Positions 34,568 through 43,726 are shown, numbered from the stretch's first letter. The stretch is 52,591 nucleotides of DNA from an uncultured Clostridia bacterium (GCA_944393405.1 CALYAC010000014.1:1-52591), one strand, 5' to 3'. Numbers and translations are program-made. Notes: a model not told the origin generated them from the sequence alone.

Positions 34568-35065
34568 TTAATATTGTATACCAATTAATTCATATTCATA
34601 ATTTTCATAATTAGGCATATATTGTTTAAGTGTATCATAGAATTTTTTACTATGTCTTTTTACTTTTAAAAGACAAAACTCATAACAAATAATATATTCA
34701 ATTATTTCTCTTCTATATTTAACTATTTCTGGATTTATTATTAATCTACCAGCTAAGCATTTAGCTATTCTTTTATCTAAACGCATAATTTTATAATCTT
34801 CTGGTGCAAATTTTAATGTAGTCCTTACTTTTTCCATTATCAATTCTAATTCTTTTTTTGCAATCTCGTCATACATTTTTTCTAATAAAATTTCAATAAT
34901 AATACTATTATCTATTTTTCTATATTTATATGGAAGGCAAATTTCTATAGAATTTTCTTTCATATTTAAATTTGGTTTTCTAATATATTTATAAAAAATT
35001 TTTAACTCATAATTAGCTCCAAATATTTTGATTTGTTTTGTCATATTTTCTTTAACTTTTTTCAT
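34568..35065 (-). CDS. YgjP-like (DUF45) metallopeptidase-related protein, zinc motif lost
   Basis: The 165-residue protein has the outline of the YgjP/DUF45 family: an N-terminal beta domain, a basic helix, and the final helix-loop. The last helix normally reads HELxH...NHSxxFW. Here it reads ICYEFCLLKVKRHSKKFYDTLKQYMPNY: the two His of HExxH are Tyr and Leu, while the Glu and the third His remain. It is therefore probably not a zinc peptidase, or has a changed function. GGGAGG precedes the ATG. It stands alone between convergent and divergent neighbours. Confidence 0.65.
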   Translation of the reverse strand: MKKVKENMTKQIKIFGANYELKIFYKYIRKPNLNMKENSIEICLPYKYRKIDNSIIIEILLEKMYDEIAKKELELIMEKVRTTLKFAPEDYKIMRLDKRIAKCLAGRLIINPEIVKYRREIIEYIICYEFCLLKVKRHSKKFYDTLKQYMPNYENYEYELIGIQY

Positions 35066-35377
35066 AAAATTACCTCCCTATTGTTTTATTTCTTCTGAAC
35101 TTTTGTTTGTATTATTTTAATATTAAATTTTTATTTTGTCAATAGTTTTTGCAAAAAAATGTTTGGTTTTTTAAAACATTTTTTGTAAATCGGTTTTTCC
35201 TTTATTTTTCGCCTTTTAGCAGCTTTGATTTTTTTAGTCTTTTTATCATTTTATTAATATTTTTTATTATTGTATTTATACGCTTTTTTTTATTTGATTT
35301 TTCTATTTATTTAATTGATTAGTTGACTATTTTTTTATTAATTGCTATTATTAATTAAATTTTTAAGAGGTGATTAT
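35066..35377. other. Intergenic region between divergent genes
   Basis: A 312-base, very AT-rich stretch with T-runs. It must hold the promoters of the YgjP-like gene (minus) and the dGTPase gene (plus), but I see no convincing hexamers or RNA structure. Confidence 0.5.
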
Positions 35378-36574
35378 ATGAAGAATTCTTTTGCAGAATT
35401 ATCTACAAATTATAATAATCCAAAATGGAATAATATTATTTCTAGAGAATCTCCATTATATTCTAGAAATAATGATATAAGATCAGAATTTGAAAGAGAT
35501 GTTACAAGAATTATACATAGTAATGCTTATAGGAGATTAAAACATAAAACTCAAGTTTTTTATTCTCCACAAAATGATCATATATGTACACGTATAGAAC
35601 ATGTAAATCATGTAGAATCTATAAGTTATACTATTTCACATTATTTAGGCTTAAATGAAGAACTTACAAGAGCAATATCTTTAGCTCATGATTTAGGTCA
35701 TAGTCCTTTTGGTCATAAAGGTGAAAAAATATTAAACGAAATATGCAAACGTGATCTCGGTTTTTCTTTTTGGCATGAAAAAAATGGATTGTATTTTGTT
35801 GATAATATTGAACTTTTAGAAGATACAGAAGGAAATAAGAGAAATCTTGATTTAACTTATGGCGTTAGAGACGGTATAATTTCTCATTGTGGTGAAATTG
35901 ATGAAAATTCTTTATTTCCTAGAAATGAATTTATTGATTTAAATAAATATACTTTTCCAAATCAGTATAAACCATATACTTGGGAAGGATGTGTTGTTAA
36001 GATATCTGATAAAATATCATATATAGGCCGTGACATTGAAGATGCAGTATCTATAGGAATCCTTGATGAACATCTAGATGAATTATATTCTCTTTTAGAA
36101 TATAAAGGAGGAACTATAAATAATACAGTAATTATAAATACTCTTATTTATGACCTATGTAATAATTCATCTCCTGATAAAGGATTGTGTTTTTCAGATG
36201 AGGCTTTAAATCTTATGAATAAAATAAAACAATTTAACTATAAACATATATATCTTTCTGATATTTTAAAACCATCTGATAAATATTTTAGTGTAGTTAT
36301 TAACCAAATATATGATACTTTAAAAAATCTATATGATGGAAAAAATACATTTGTTAAATTAAATAGTATGAAAAAGTTTTACTATAACTTAATTACTGGT
36401 TTTATTGAATGGCTTGATAATTATTTTAATCATTCAGATAGAACTGGGTTAAAGAATAAAATACTTTTTGATATTAATAATCCTCAAGATTACTATTATG
36501 CAATAATACTATATATTTCAGGAATGACTGATAAATTTGCAATAGATATGTATAATGAAATTATTGGATATTAA
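35378..36574 (+). CDS. dgt: Deoxyguanosinetriphosphate triphosphohydrolase (dGTPase), HD family
   Basis: I use the ATG at 35378 (MKNSFAEL) because AGAGGTG lies just before it. The 398-residue protein shows the dGTPase HD phosphohydrolase pattern: AYRRLKHKTQVF, H75 in TRIEHVNHV, H104-D105 in AHDLGHSPFGHKGE, and a later Asp in KISDKISYIGRDIEDA. The family splits dGTP or other dNTPs into nucleoside and triphosphate and helps balance dNTP pools. The nearby anaerobic ribonucleotide reductase makes that role plausible. Confidence 0.92.
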   Translation: MKNSFAELSTNYNNPKWNNIISRESPLYSRNNDIRSEFERDVTRIIHSNAYRRLKHKTQVFYSPQNDHICTRIEHVNHVESISYTISHYLGLNEELTRAISLAHDLGHSPFGHKGEKILNEICKRDLGFSFWHEKNGLYFVDNIELLEDTEGNKRNLDLTYGVRDGIISHCGEIDENSLFPRNEFIDLNKYTFPNQYKPYTWEGCVVKISDKISYIGRDIEDAVSIGILDEHLDELYSLLEYKGGTINNTVIINTLIYDLCNNSSPDKGLCFSDEALNLMNKIKQFNYKHIYLSDILKPSDKYFSVVINQIYDTLKNLYDGKNTFVKLNSMKKFYYNLITGFIEWLDNYFNHSDRTGLKNKILFDINNPQDYYYAIILYISGMTDKFAIDMYNEIIGY

Positions 36575-36668
36575 TATAGTTAATTAGTATAATTCAATAA
36601 TACAATAGCAATAAAATACTAATAATTGTATATAATTATTAGTATTTTTATCTCTATAAGCTTTTAAA

Positions 36669-36697
36669 TTGTTATTTTTATCTAATTATGATATAAT
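36669..36697 (+). promoter_or_regulatory. Promoter of the 36730 cassette
   Basis: TTGTTA (36669-36674), 17-base spacer, TATAAT (36692-36697), with ATGA before the -10, and an AGAAGGGAG ribosome site downstream. Confidence 0.75.
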
Positions 36698-36729
36698 TAA
36701 TAGAACTCATCAGAAGGGAGAGTTGCTTA

Positions 36730-37290
36730 ATGTTAGAAAACCAAATACTCCGGGAAATAAAAATTGATATCCGGAAGAATTGGTGTAATCCTATAGATTG
36801 GGATTCATTGCCAGTAGGCAATTTTAATTGTTTTATGTACAGTGTTTTTAACACTATTCCCACCGAAATATTCGAATCATTCAATGAATCTGGACATATA
36901 GAGCTTCATAGTCTCGTGAACGAGAATGTAGCCTTTTTTGGTGATATTGGACAAATTTCAGGTAAAGTAAATTATTCCAATGTTCCAGAATTAGTGAAAG
37001 CATTAAAAAGTGATTTAGCGACATTAGGAATTAAGGCAAGAAAATGTTTTTCTTGGCAAAAAGTCCGAAAAGGATCCGTAAAAATTGCTTTTTATTACAA
37101 CACAGATGATTTGAAAAAAGGAAAGCATTCCAATTTTCATTTTTTAAGACAAGAAAATGGAAAATGGATGCATAAGATGGGATGGAATATGGGCATAGAA
37201 GAATTAGAATTTCCTATTAGCAATCTTTATCTTGTAGGATTAGACTTAATTGGATTTTTTGAATTAAGTCTAAAAAATAACCGCTTTTAG
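36730..37290 (+). CDS. Unknown protein with papain-like Cys/His motif pattern
   Basis: The 186-residue protein is soluble. Near the N-terminus it has GNFNCFMYSVFN with a Cys at the start of a helix. Near the C-terminus it has SNFHFLRQENGKWMHKMGW, a strand with a His followed by a second strand. Bacterial proteins with a Cys-helix and an H-F/Y-x-R-Q..NG.W.HK.G strand exist as predicted papain-like enzymes; I recall this pattern but cannot check it. The base composition is slightly richer in GC than the flanking genes. It has its own promoter and terminator, like the other small cassettes. Function unknown. Confidence 0.7.
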   Translation: MLENQILREIKIDIRKNWCNPIDWDSLPVGNFNCFMYSVFNTIPTEIFESFNESGHIELHSLVNENVAFFGDIGQISGKVNYSNVPELVKALKSDLATLGIKARKCFSWQKVRKGSVKIAFYYNTDDLKKGKHSNFHFLRQENGKWMHKMGWNMGIEELEFPISNLYLVGLDLIGFFELSLKNNRF

Positions 37291-37306
37291 CCAAGCGGTT
37301 ATTTTT
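37274..37306 (+). terminator. Terminator of the 36730 cassette
   Basis: AACCGCTT-TTAGCC-AAGCGGTT extended by AAAAAT/ATTTTT, overlapping the 3' end of the gene. Confidence 0.9.
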
Positions 37307-37325
37307 CTATTATTTTTATTATTTT

Positions 37326-37847
37326 TTATAGTTTATATTCAACAGGTTTGTTTTCTTTTAAACTTTCTTGTACATCAAGTATTCTTTGGTTTGAAGAACC
37401 TCTGAATTTTAATTTTAAGTCTTTTTTATCTTCTTCAAATTTTCCATCTACAATAACATCAATGTATTTTAATAATTCTTTTGTAGTTTCATTTTCTTTT
37501 GCCATTTTTCCTACTACATCTTTTTCAAAATCAAATCCTGTATAGCACCATATTTTTTTATCAGGGAATTTTTCTTTTGCTTTTTTTACAAGAGGTAATA
37601 ATCCTTCTTGATTTACTGGTTCTAATGGTTCTCCTCCTAGTAGAGTAAGGCCAGAAATATAATCATGATCTAAATCTTTCATTACTTCCTCTTCTTGCTT
37701 ATCTGTAAATTTATTTCCGTAATTAAAGTCCCAGGCACATTCATTAAAACAACCCTTACAATGGTGATTACATCCACTAACAAACACAGAAACTCTAACA
37801 CCTTCTCCATTAGCTACATCTACTCTTTTTATATCTGCATAATTCAT
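37326..37847 (-). CDS. nrdG: Anaerobic ribonucleotide reductase-activating protein (radical SAM)
   Basis: The 173-residue protein has the NrdG radical-SAM motif Cys26-x3-Cys30-x2-Cys33 (GCNHHCKGCFNECAW), then LTLLGGEPL for SAM binding. It generates the glycyl radical on NrdD using a 4Fe-4S cluster and SAM. It lies 22 bases after nrdD in the same operon. Confidence 0.96.
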   Translation of the reverse strand: MNYADIKRVDVANGEGVRVSVFVSGCNHHCKGCFNECAWDFNYGNKFTDKQEEEVMKDLDHDYISGLTLLGGEPLEPVNQEGLLPLVKKAKEKFPDKKIWCYTGFDFEKDVVGKMAKENETTKELLKYIDVIVDGKFEEDKKDLKLKFRGSSNQRILDVQESLKENKPVEYKL

Positions 37848-37869
37848 AATCCCAGATTTCTCCCTTCTT

Positions 37870-39996
37870 TTATAAGTGCATTACTCTTTGTTTTATCTCT
37901 TTTGTTTTACCTGCATTCCAGAAGTTTTCTCCTAAATATCCACATGTTCTTCTAACAACTGTCATTTTAGAATGATCTTTATTTCCACAGTTTGGACATT
38001 CCCATTCATTATTATCATTTATTATTATTTCTCCTGAGAATCCACATGCATGACAGTAATCTGATTTTGTATTAAATTCTGCATATTGAATATTATCATA
38101 TATAAATTTAACAACTGATTCTAATGCATCTAAATTCTTTTCCATATTTGGAATTTCTATATATGAAATAGCTCCACCTGATGATATTTTTTGGAATTCG
38201 CTTTCAAATGATAATTTTTTAAATGCATCTATTTTTTCTCTAACATCTACATGGTAAGAATTTGTATAATATCCTTTATCTGTTACATCTTTTATAACGC
38301 CAAATTTTTCTTTATCTATTCTTGCAAATTTATAGCATAAGCTCTCTGCTGGTGTTCCATATAAAGCGAATCCGATATTTGTCTCTTTTTTCCATTTATC
38401 AACTGTATCTCTTAAATGTTGCATTACTCTTACTGCAAAATCATGTCCTTCTGGATCAGTATGAGAAACACCTTTCATTAATTTTGTCATTTCGTATACA
38501 CCAATATAACCTAATGAAATTGTTGAATATCCACCATATAGTAATTTATCTATTTTTTCACCCTTAGCTAAACGAGCTATTGCTCCATGTTGCCAATGTA
38601 TTGGGCTTATATCTGAATGTGTTCCAAGTAAAGCATAATGTCTACACATTAAAGCTTCAAAGCATAATTCTAGTCTTTCATCTAGTAATTTCCAGAATTT
38701 ATCTTCATCTCCGTCAGCAATTATTGCTATTTGAGGTAAGTTTATACTTACAACACCTTGATTAAATCTTCCTTCGAATTTATAGTTTCCGTTTTCATCT
38801 TTCCAAGGTGATAAGAAGCTTCTACATCCCATTGGGCTAAATACATTACCTTCATAATTTTCTCTCATTTTTTTAGCTGATATATAATCTGGATACATTC
38901 TCTTAGCAGAACATTTAACAGCTAATTTTGTTAAATAATCATATTCTCCACCTGTTAAGTTGTTAAATTCATCTAATACATAAACAAGTTTAGGGAATGC
39001 TGGTGTTACATATACACCTGCTTCATTTTTTATTCCTTCATATCTTTGTCTTATAACTTCTTCGATAATCATTGCATTTTCTTTTATATATGGATCGTCT
39101 TTTTCTAAGTGTAAGAATAATGTAACAAAAGGAGATTGTCCGTTAGTTGTCATTAATGTATTTATTTGATATTGAATTGTTTGAACTCCTGATTTAAGTT
39201 CAGCTTTTACTCTATCTTGTACTAAATCTTCTATTACAGCATCAGGTAATTTACCTTTATATTTCTTTTCAATTTGAGCTTTAAATTTATCGTAACTTTT
39301 TCTTAAATATTTTCCTAAATGTATAAGATCTACAGATTGTCCACCATATTGATTACTTGCAACTGCTGCTATAATCTGTGTTGTAACTGTACATGCTACT
39401 TGGAAACTTTTTGGACTTTCTATCATTTTTCCATTCATTACTGTTCCATTATCTAGCATATCAGCTATATTTATTAAACAACAATTGAATATAGGTTGTA
39501 CAAAATAATCTGCATCATGGAAATGTAAAACACCATCTGCATCTGCCTTTGCTATTTTTTCTGGTAATAGTAATCTTCTTGTTAAATCTCTTGATACTTC
39601 ACCTGCTATATAGTCTCTTTGTGTTGATGCAAGCATAGTATTTTTATTTGAATTTTCTTCTGCTAATTCTTTATTATCATTTCTAATAATTCCAAGTATA
39701 GTTTCATCTGTAGTATTTTGTTTTCTAACTAATGCTCTTGTATATCTATATACAATATATTTTTTTGCAAGTTCATATTTATCTAATTCCATTAACTTTT
39801 CTTCAATGATATCTTGTATATCTTCTACAAGCATTCTTTTTTTATTTAACTCCTCAATATAGGCAATTATTCCTTTAATATCTTCTTTTGTTGCTCTTTC
39901 AGATGCTTTTACCTCTTTGTTTGCTTTTTCAATAGCTACTTGGATTTTTGATCTATCATAGTCTACTGCTCTTCCATCTCTTTTAATTACTTTCAT
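37870..39996 (-). CDS. nrdD: Anaerobic ribonucleoside-triphosphate reductase (class III)
   Basis: The 708-residue protein starts with an ATP-cone (MKVIKRDGRAVDYDRSKIQVAI, to about residue 90). The glycyl-radical barrel follows, and the C-terminus has zinc Cys pairs (YCHACGFSG and CPNCGN) and the radical loop RRTCGYLG (Gly about 686). It makes dNTPs from NTPs without oxygen, so the organism grows anaerobically. GGGGAGG precedes the ATG. The Crp/Fnr-type gene is divergent across a 242-base gap and is a candidate regulator. Confidence 0.97.
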   Translation of the reverse strand: MKVIKRDGRAVDYDRSKIQVAIEKANKEVKASERATKEDIKGIIAYIEELNKKRMLVEDIQDIIEEKLMELDKYELAKKYIVYRYTRALVRKQNTTDETILGIIRNDNKELAEENSNKNTMLASTQRDYIAGEVSRDLTRRLLLPEKIAKADADGVLHFHDADYFVQPIFNCCLINIADMLDNGTVMNGKMIESPKSFQVACTVTTQIIAAVASNQYGGQSVDLIHLGKYLRKSYDKFKAQIEKKYKGKLPDAVIEDLVQDRVKAELKSGVQTIQYQINTLMTTNGQSPFVTLFLHLEKDDPYIKENAMIIEEVIRQRYEGIKNEAGVYVTPAFPKLVYVLDEFNNLTGGEYDYLTKLAVKCSAKRMYPDYISAKKMRENYEGNVFSPMGCRSFLSPWKDENGNYKFEGRFNQGVVSINLPQIAIIADGDEDKFWKLLDERLELCFEALMCRHYALLGTHSDISPIHWQHGAIARLAKGEKIDKLLYGGYSTISLGYIGVYEMTKLMKGVSHTDPEGHDFAVRVMQHLRDTVDKWKKETNIGFALYGTPAESLCYKFARIDKEKFGVIKDVTDKGYYTNSYHVDVREKIDAFKKLSFESEFQKISSGGAISYIEIPNMEKNLDALESVVKFIYDNIQYAEFNTKSDYCHACGFSGEIIINDNNEWECPNCGNKDHSKMTVVRRTCGYLGENFWNAGKTKEIKQRVMHL

Positions 39997-40142
39997 TTTA
40001 CATTTCCTCCCCTGTTAGATTATGCACTTATTATATATCTTTTTTTTTATTTTTCTGTTGCAAAAGTCACTTATTATGAAAGTCTATTTTTTCGACTTTT
40101 TTTGCTCTAGAGCCAGTAGCTATTTCGTAAAAAAATTTTTAT

Positions 40143-40159
40143 ATTACATTTATGTTACA
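40143..40159 (-). promoter_or_regulatory. Two-unit WalR-like box between nrdD and the Crp/Fnr gene
   Basis: The minus strand reads TGTAAC-N5-TGTAAT, two units only. A pair like this is expected about once by chance in an AT-rich window of this size, so the call is weak. Confidence 0.25.
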
Positions 40160-40238
40160 AATTTTATTGCCTATTTTATTGATTTTGAGGCTTGTTTCAT
40201 TTATAATGGTTTTATGTAGATGTGAGGTGAAAAATAAA

Positions 40239-40871
40239 ATGAGTATTAATTTCGATATAAATAATTTCATATATAATTTCTCATGTAATTGTAATAAATC
40301 TCAAAAGAAAACATTTTCAAAAGGACAAACTATCACTACATATATACAAAAAAGAAATCAACTTTGTATCCTTCTAAATGGTCATGCTGATTTAGTAAGA
40401 TATGATTTGAATGGAAATAGAACTATAGTTGAGCATTTCTCAAAAAATGATTTATTTGGAGAAGTATTTTATAAAGTAACAATTAATAATGAATTATTAG
40501 TAGAAGCAAAGTCAAATTGTACAGTTTTATTCTATATATATGATGAATTAAAAACAAAATGTGATAAATCTTGTAAGTTTCATGATACTCTAACAGAATG
40601 TTTACCAGAATTAATATTAGACAAAATAAATGAACTAAATACTAGAATTGAATTATTAACTCAAAGAACAACTAGAGATAAATTACTTATGTATTTTTCA
40701 TTAATCTCAACAAGGAAACTTTCAAAATCTTTTGAACTGCCTCTTTCACTTACAGATCTTGCAGATTATTTAAGTGTTGACAGAAGTGCAATGATGCGAG
40801 AACTTAAATTATTAAAAGAGGATCATCTAGTAGATAAAATTGGTAATAGAATTACTTTACTATATGAATAA
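40239..40871 (+). CDS. Crp/Fnr family transcriptional regulator
   Basis: The start at 40239 (MSINFDIN) follows GAGGTGA; an upstream in-frame ATG lacks a site. The 210-residue protein has a cyclic-nucleotide-type beta-barrel (QLCILLNGHADLVRYDLNGNRTIVEHFSKNDLFGE) and a C-terminal Crp-type winged helix (LPLSLTDLADYLSVDRSAMMRELKLLKEDHLVDK). N-terminal Cys21/Cys23 and Cys at about 117 and 121 could ligate a cluster in an Fnr-like sensor, but the spacing is not classical. It is divergent from nrdDG and may respond to redox or oxygen. Confidence 0.9.
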   Translation: MSINFDINNFIYNFSCNCNKSQKKTFSKGQTITTYIQKRNQLCILLNGHADLVRYDLNGNRTIVEHFSKNDLFGEVFYKVTINNELLVEAKSNCTVLFYIYDELKTKCDKSCKFHDTLTECLPELILDKINELNTRIELLTQRTTRDKLLMYFSLISTRKLSKSFELPLSLTDLADYLSVDRSAMMRELKLLKEDHLVDKIGNRITLLYE

Positions 40872-40912
40872 AAAAAGAATAAAGAAATTAAAATATATCT
40901 TTATTCTTTTTT
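40871..40912 (+). terminator. Terminator after the Crp/Fnr gene
   Basis: A 15-base perfect inverted repeat (AAAAAAGAATAAAGA and complement) with a 12-base loop, T-rich on both sides and able to act in both directions. Confidence 0.85.
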
Positions 40913-40957
40913 ATTATGCATTTACATCTCTTTATTATAATTTTTTATTTTTTACTA

Positions 40958-41575
40958 TTATATTAAAATCTTAACTTCTCTTTCTATAACTAATTCGGCA
41001 AATCTTTTACCATCATCTTTATCTCCAACAATTTCCCCATAATGTGTAGGTACTACTATTTTGGTATTTATGTTATTTGCTAATACAGCCGCTTCTTTAT
41101 AATCCATAGTGTATGTACCACCTATTGGTAAGAATGCAACATCACATTCAATATTGTTTATTTCTGGAATATCATCAGTATCTCCAGCTATATAGTATTT
41201 TTCTTCTCCTATTTCCACAATATATCCAACCCATTTCTTTTCTTTAGGATGGAAATTTTTATCTATATTATATGCATATGTTGTTTTTACTTTTAAGTCA
41301 TCTATTTCATATTCTTTTTCTGGCTCTACTGTTATAATATTTTCTTTTCTAACTAACTTCTCTGCTTCTTTTTTGACATCTCTTGTTACTATTAGTTTTG
41401 TTCCTAATTTTATTAATCTTTTAATATCTTCGGGTGAAAAATGGTCGTAATGAGAATGTGTACAAAAAATATAATCTGCATCACTATAATCTTCTTTTAT
41501 TTTATATGGATCAAAATAAATTACTTTATTATCCTTCTCAATTTTAATACTACTATGACATAATACATTATACAT
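40958..41575 (-). CDS. Metallo-beta-lactamase-fold hydrolase
   Basis: I prefer the ATG at 41575 (9 bases after GGAGG) over a TTG at 41581 that is too close. The protein (205 residues) has the MBL zinc motif THSHYDHF, then AGDTDDIPEI and VPTHYGE histidine/aspartate segments, as in UPF0173/UlaG-like hydrolases. The substrate is unknown. It overlaps the end of ogt by a few bases, so the two are translationally coupled. Confidence 0.9.
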   Translation of the reverse strand: MYNVLCHSSIKIEKDNKVIYFDPYKIKEDYSDADYIFCTHSHYDHFSPEDIKRLIKLGTKLIVTRDVKKEAEKLVRKENIITVEPEKEYEIDDLKVKTTYAYNIDKNFHPKEKKWVGYIVEIGEEKYYIAGDTDDIPEINNIECDVAFLPIGGTYTMDYKEAAVLANNINTKIVVPTHYGEIVGDKDDGKRFAELVIEREVKILI

Positions 41576-42032
41576 ATTCAATTCCCTCCATATCTAATAA
41601 ATATTTTTTATTTTCAATTCCTGCACTAAAACCTATTAAGCTTTTATCAATTCCTATGATTCTATGGCAAGGAATTAAAATTAATATCTTATTTTTTCCA
41701 ACTGCATTTGCTACTGCTCTAATTGCTGTTGGTTTTTCTATTCTTTTTGCTAATTCCTTATAAGAAATAGATTTTCCAAAAGGTATTTTTACTAATTCTT
41801 TCCATACTCTATTTTGAAAATCCGTACCTGTAAAAGATAAATTACATTCAAATATTTTTCTACTACCTTTAAAATATTCATCAAGTTCTTTTTTACATGA
41901 TTTTATAATTTCATTTTCTCCATATTGTGATAATTCATTTTCATTTTTAACTAAACTTAGTTCTATAATAGATTTTTCATCTGCTATTATTTCTAATATT
42001 CCTATAGGTGATTTATATATTCCTTTATACAT
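41568..42032 (-). CDS. ogt: Methylated-DNA--protein-cysteine methyltransferase
   Basis: The 154-residue protein has the alkyl-acceptor site P121-C122-H123-R124 (IPCHRIIG), the RAVANAVGKN helix-turn-helix and the PFGKSISYKELA segment. It directly reverses O6-alkylguanine damage by moving the alkyl group to its own Cys, a suicide reaction. It is the first gene of a two-gene unit with the MBL hydrolase. Confidence 0.95.
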   Translation of the reverse strand: MYKGIYKSPIGILEIIADEKSIIELSLVKNENELSQYGENEIIKSCKKELDEYFKGSRKIFECNLSFTGTDFQNRVWKELVKIPFGKSISYKELAKRIEKPTAIRAVANAVGKNKILILIPCHRIIGIDKSLIGFSAGIENKKYLLDMEGIEYV

Positions 42033-42125
42033 CTTATACCTTTCTATTTTTTAACAAATTTATATATTTTTTTATATATTATTTAAAATTTGTATAATTA
42101 TATCACTAATCCATAAATAAAAAAA

Positions 42126-42150
42126 TACCCCCGCCTAAGATGGCGGGGTA
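42126..42150 (-). terminator. GC-rich terminator of Cys-motif cassette 1
   Basis: A TACCCCCGCC/GGCGGGGTA stem with a short loop, followed on the minus strand by TTTTTTTA. The sequence is very like the terminator of cassette 2. Confidence 0.85.
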
Positions 42151-42185
42151 GGCAACAATAAAATGATGTTATCGCCTAAAAGGAG

Positions 42186-42461
42186 TTATTCAGTTGTGTA
42201 TGTTGGATGTGACAGTTTTTCTCTGTTACATTTTGTTTCGATAATGATACGTGCCATATCCTCCAAAAGTTCTGCTTCTAAGACTGATACTCCATTCTTC
42301 AGATTTTCCTCTTTTCTTGCATTGAAAATCTCATCAAGATATTCTGAAAAATCTTCGGAATAGAACTTCTTTCTTAAGCCACACTCTTTCCGGATTGGAC
42401 AATTCTCGCATGATTCCTGCGAGAAGCACAATTTTCCATACACTCTATTTCCTTCTGTCAT
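42186..42461 (-). CDS. Cys-motif mini-protein, cassette 1
   Basis: The 91-residue protein starts after AGGAGG and has the motif C-F-x4-C-x2-C-P-x-R-K-x-C (CFSQESCENCPIRKEC) near residue 12, then RKKFYSEDF, a helical middle and the tail LSHPTYTTE. The four Cys (Cx5Cx2Cx5C) suggest a zinc or iron-sulfur site; this is inference. Two paralogues lie at 43414 and 43823. Its base composition is higher in GC than the genes around it. Private promoter and terminator. Family not recognised. Confidence 0.75.
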   Translation of the reverse strand: MTEGNRVYGKLCFSQESCENCPIRKECGLRKKFYSEDFSEYLDEIFNARKEENLKNGVSVLEAELLEDMARIIIETKCNREKLSHPTYTTE

Positions 42462-42493
42462 ATTTTTTTCCTCCTATTATGTTTATCTTATAT

Positions 42494-42522
42494 ATTATAT
42501 AATATTTTTTATTATTTTTCAA
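42494..42522 (-). promoter_or_regulatory. Promoter of Cys-motif cassette 1
   Basis: Minus strand TTGAAA (42522-42517), 17-base spacer, TATAAT (42499-42494). Confidence 0.8.
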
Positions 42523-42603
42523 ATTATGTTAATTTATAAACAACAATAGGAAAATATTTAAATCTCACCACCAACTATATGCAAATATTTAATAATTAAT
42601 CAT

Positions 42604-43340
42604 AACCACCAGTAAAACTGGTGGTTTGCTCTTAGCCTAGAAGGCTTTTGTACTGACACTTCTGGGCTTAAGCCCTACTGAACGGTTTCGCCAACCGCAT
42701 TTCTTTCTCAGGCTACCACTTAAGTGGTCCTAAGCCTTTTTTTATTTTTCTTTCTTTCTCTTTTTCTTCTCTCTCAAATGGATCTACATATTCTTTGATA
42801 CTTATTTGGTCTGTTGCTATATCTTCTTGTAATTGTTTTTTGATGTATTCTTCTATTACTTTTTTATTTTTGCCTACTGTATCCACATAATAGCCTCTAC
42901 ACCAAAAGTGCCTATTTCCATATTTGTACTTGTAATTTGCATGCCTATCGAATATCATCAAACTACTTTTTACTTTCAGATATCCCATTATACTTGCTAC
43001 GCTATACTTTGGTGGAATACTAACTAGCATATGTATATGGTCAGGGCATAATTCTGCTTCTATTATTTCCACACCCTTCTGCTCACATAATCGTCTTATT
43101 ATTACTCCTATATCTTTTCTTATTTTTCCGTATATTTCCATCCTTCTATATTTTGGTGCAAATACTATATGATATTTGCAATTCCAAGCACTGTGTGCTA
43201 AACTATTTTTGTCTTTCATGACAAATTCCTCCTTTTTGATTTTTATTTGCGGTTGGCGAACCACATTTATTATATCAAAAAGGAGGAATTTTTTTACTCA
43301 TAGCTAGAAGCTTTTAGAACCCCCTGTAAAACAGGGGTTT
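42604..43340 (-). mobile_element. IS200/IS605-family insertion sequence
   Basis: A Y1 transposase gene is flanked by imperfect-palindrome hairpins, as expected of IS200-type ends. At the left is AACCACCAGT-AAA-ACTGGTGGTT (42604-42626). At the right is CCCCTGT-AAA-ACAGGGG (43321-43337). No tnpB gene is present, so it belongs to the IS200 group. The exact cleavage ends cannot be set by eye. It lies between Cys-motif cassettes 1 and 2. Confidence 0.85.
42713..43219 (-). CDS. tnpA: IS200-type Y1 transposase
   Basis: The start at 43219 (MKDKNSLAHS) follows AAGGAGGAA; an earlier in-frame ATG has no site. The 168-residue protein has the HUH pair H61-I-H63 (CPDHIHMLVS) and the catalytic tyrosine in RGYYVDTVG (Tyr110/111). 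Length and motifs are normal, so it looks active. It moves the element as single-stranded DNA. Confidence 0.96.
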   Translation of the reverse strand: MKDKNSLAHSAWNCKYHIVFAPKYRRMEIYGKIRKDIGVIIRRLCEQKGVEIIEAELCPDHIHMLVSIPPKYSVASIMGYLKVKSSLMIFDRHANYKYKYGNRHFWCRGYYVDTVGKNKKVIEEYIKKQLQEDIATDQISIKEYVDPFEREEKEKERKIKKGLGPLKW

Positions 43341-43356
43341 TCATTATCCAAAAAAA

Positions 43357-43378
43357 TACCCGCCTAATCTGGCGGGTA
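43357..43378 (-). terminator. GC-rich terminator of Cys-motif cassette 2
   Basis: A TACCCGCC/GGCGGGTA stem with loop TAATCT, then T-run on the minus strand. Confidence 0.85.
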
Positions 43379-43413
43379 AAACAACATATATTGGATATGT
43401 TGTAAAATTGGAG

Positions 43414-43695
43414 TTAATCTGCTACATATGAGCTGTGAAGCTTAAGCTCCTCATCTCTTTTAATTTCTATCATTTGTCTTGCTGTTTTAGCATATCTTTC
43501 AATCTCCTCTTGTGATCTATAAAGAGATGTCTTAGATAAACTTTTTATACATTCTGCTGTTGTTTTTTCGACAACAGCTTGAAAATCATCTTCATAAAAA
43601 ACCCTTCTTAATACACATCCTTTCCGTATTGGGCAGTTTGTGCATTTCACATGCAAAAAACAGCATAACATTTCGTTTTTCGTCATTGCTAGCAT
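43414..43695 (-). CDS. Cys-motif mini-protein, cassette 2
   Basis: The 93-residue paralogue of cassette 1 reads CCFLHVKCTNCPIRKGC, then RRVFYEDDF and the tail LKLHSSYVAD. The Cx5Cx2Cx5C pattern is kept, with one extra Cys before it. GGAGGAAAATT precedes the ATG. Private promoter and terminator; unknown function. Confidence 0.75.
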   Translation of the reverse strand: MLAMTKNEMLCCFLHVKCTNCPIRKGCVLRRVFYEDDFQAVVEKTTAECIKSLSKTSLYRSQEEIERYAKTARQMIEIKRDEELKLHSSYVAD

Positions 43696-43726
43696 AATTT
43701 TCCTCCTTTTTTATTTTATCTTATTA

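Noticed and set aside
40143..40159. Two-unit TGTAAY box as a firm WalR site for nrdD
   Set aside because: Two-unit matches are expected about once or twice by chance here; kept only as a weak feature.
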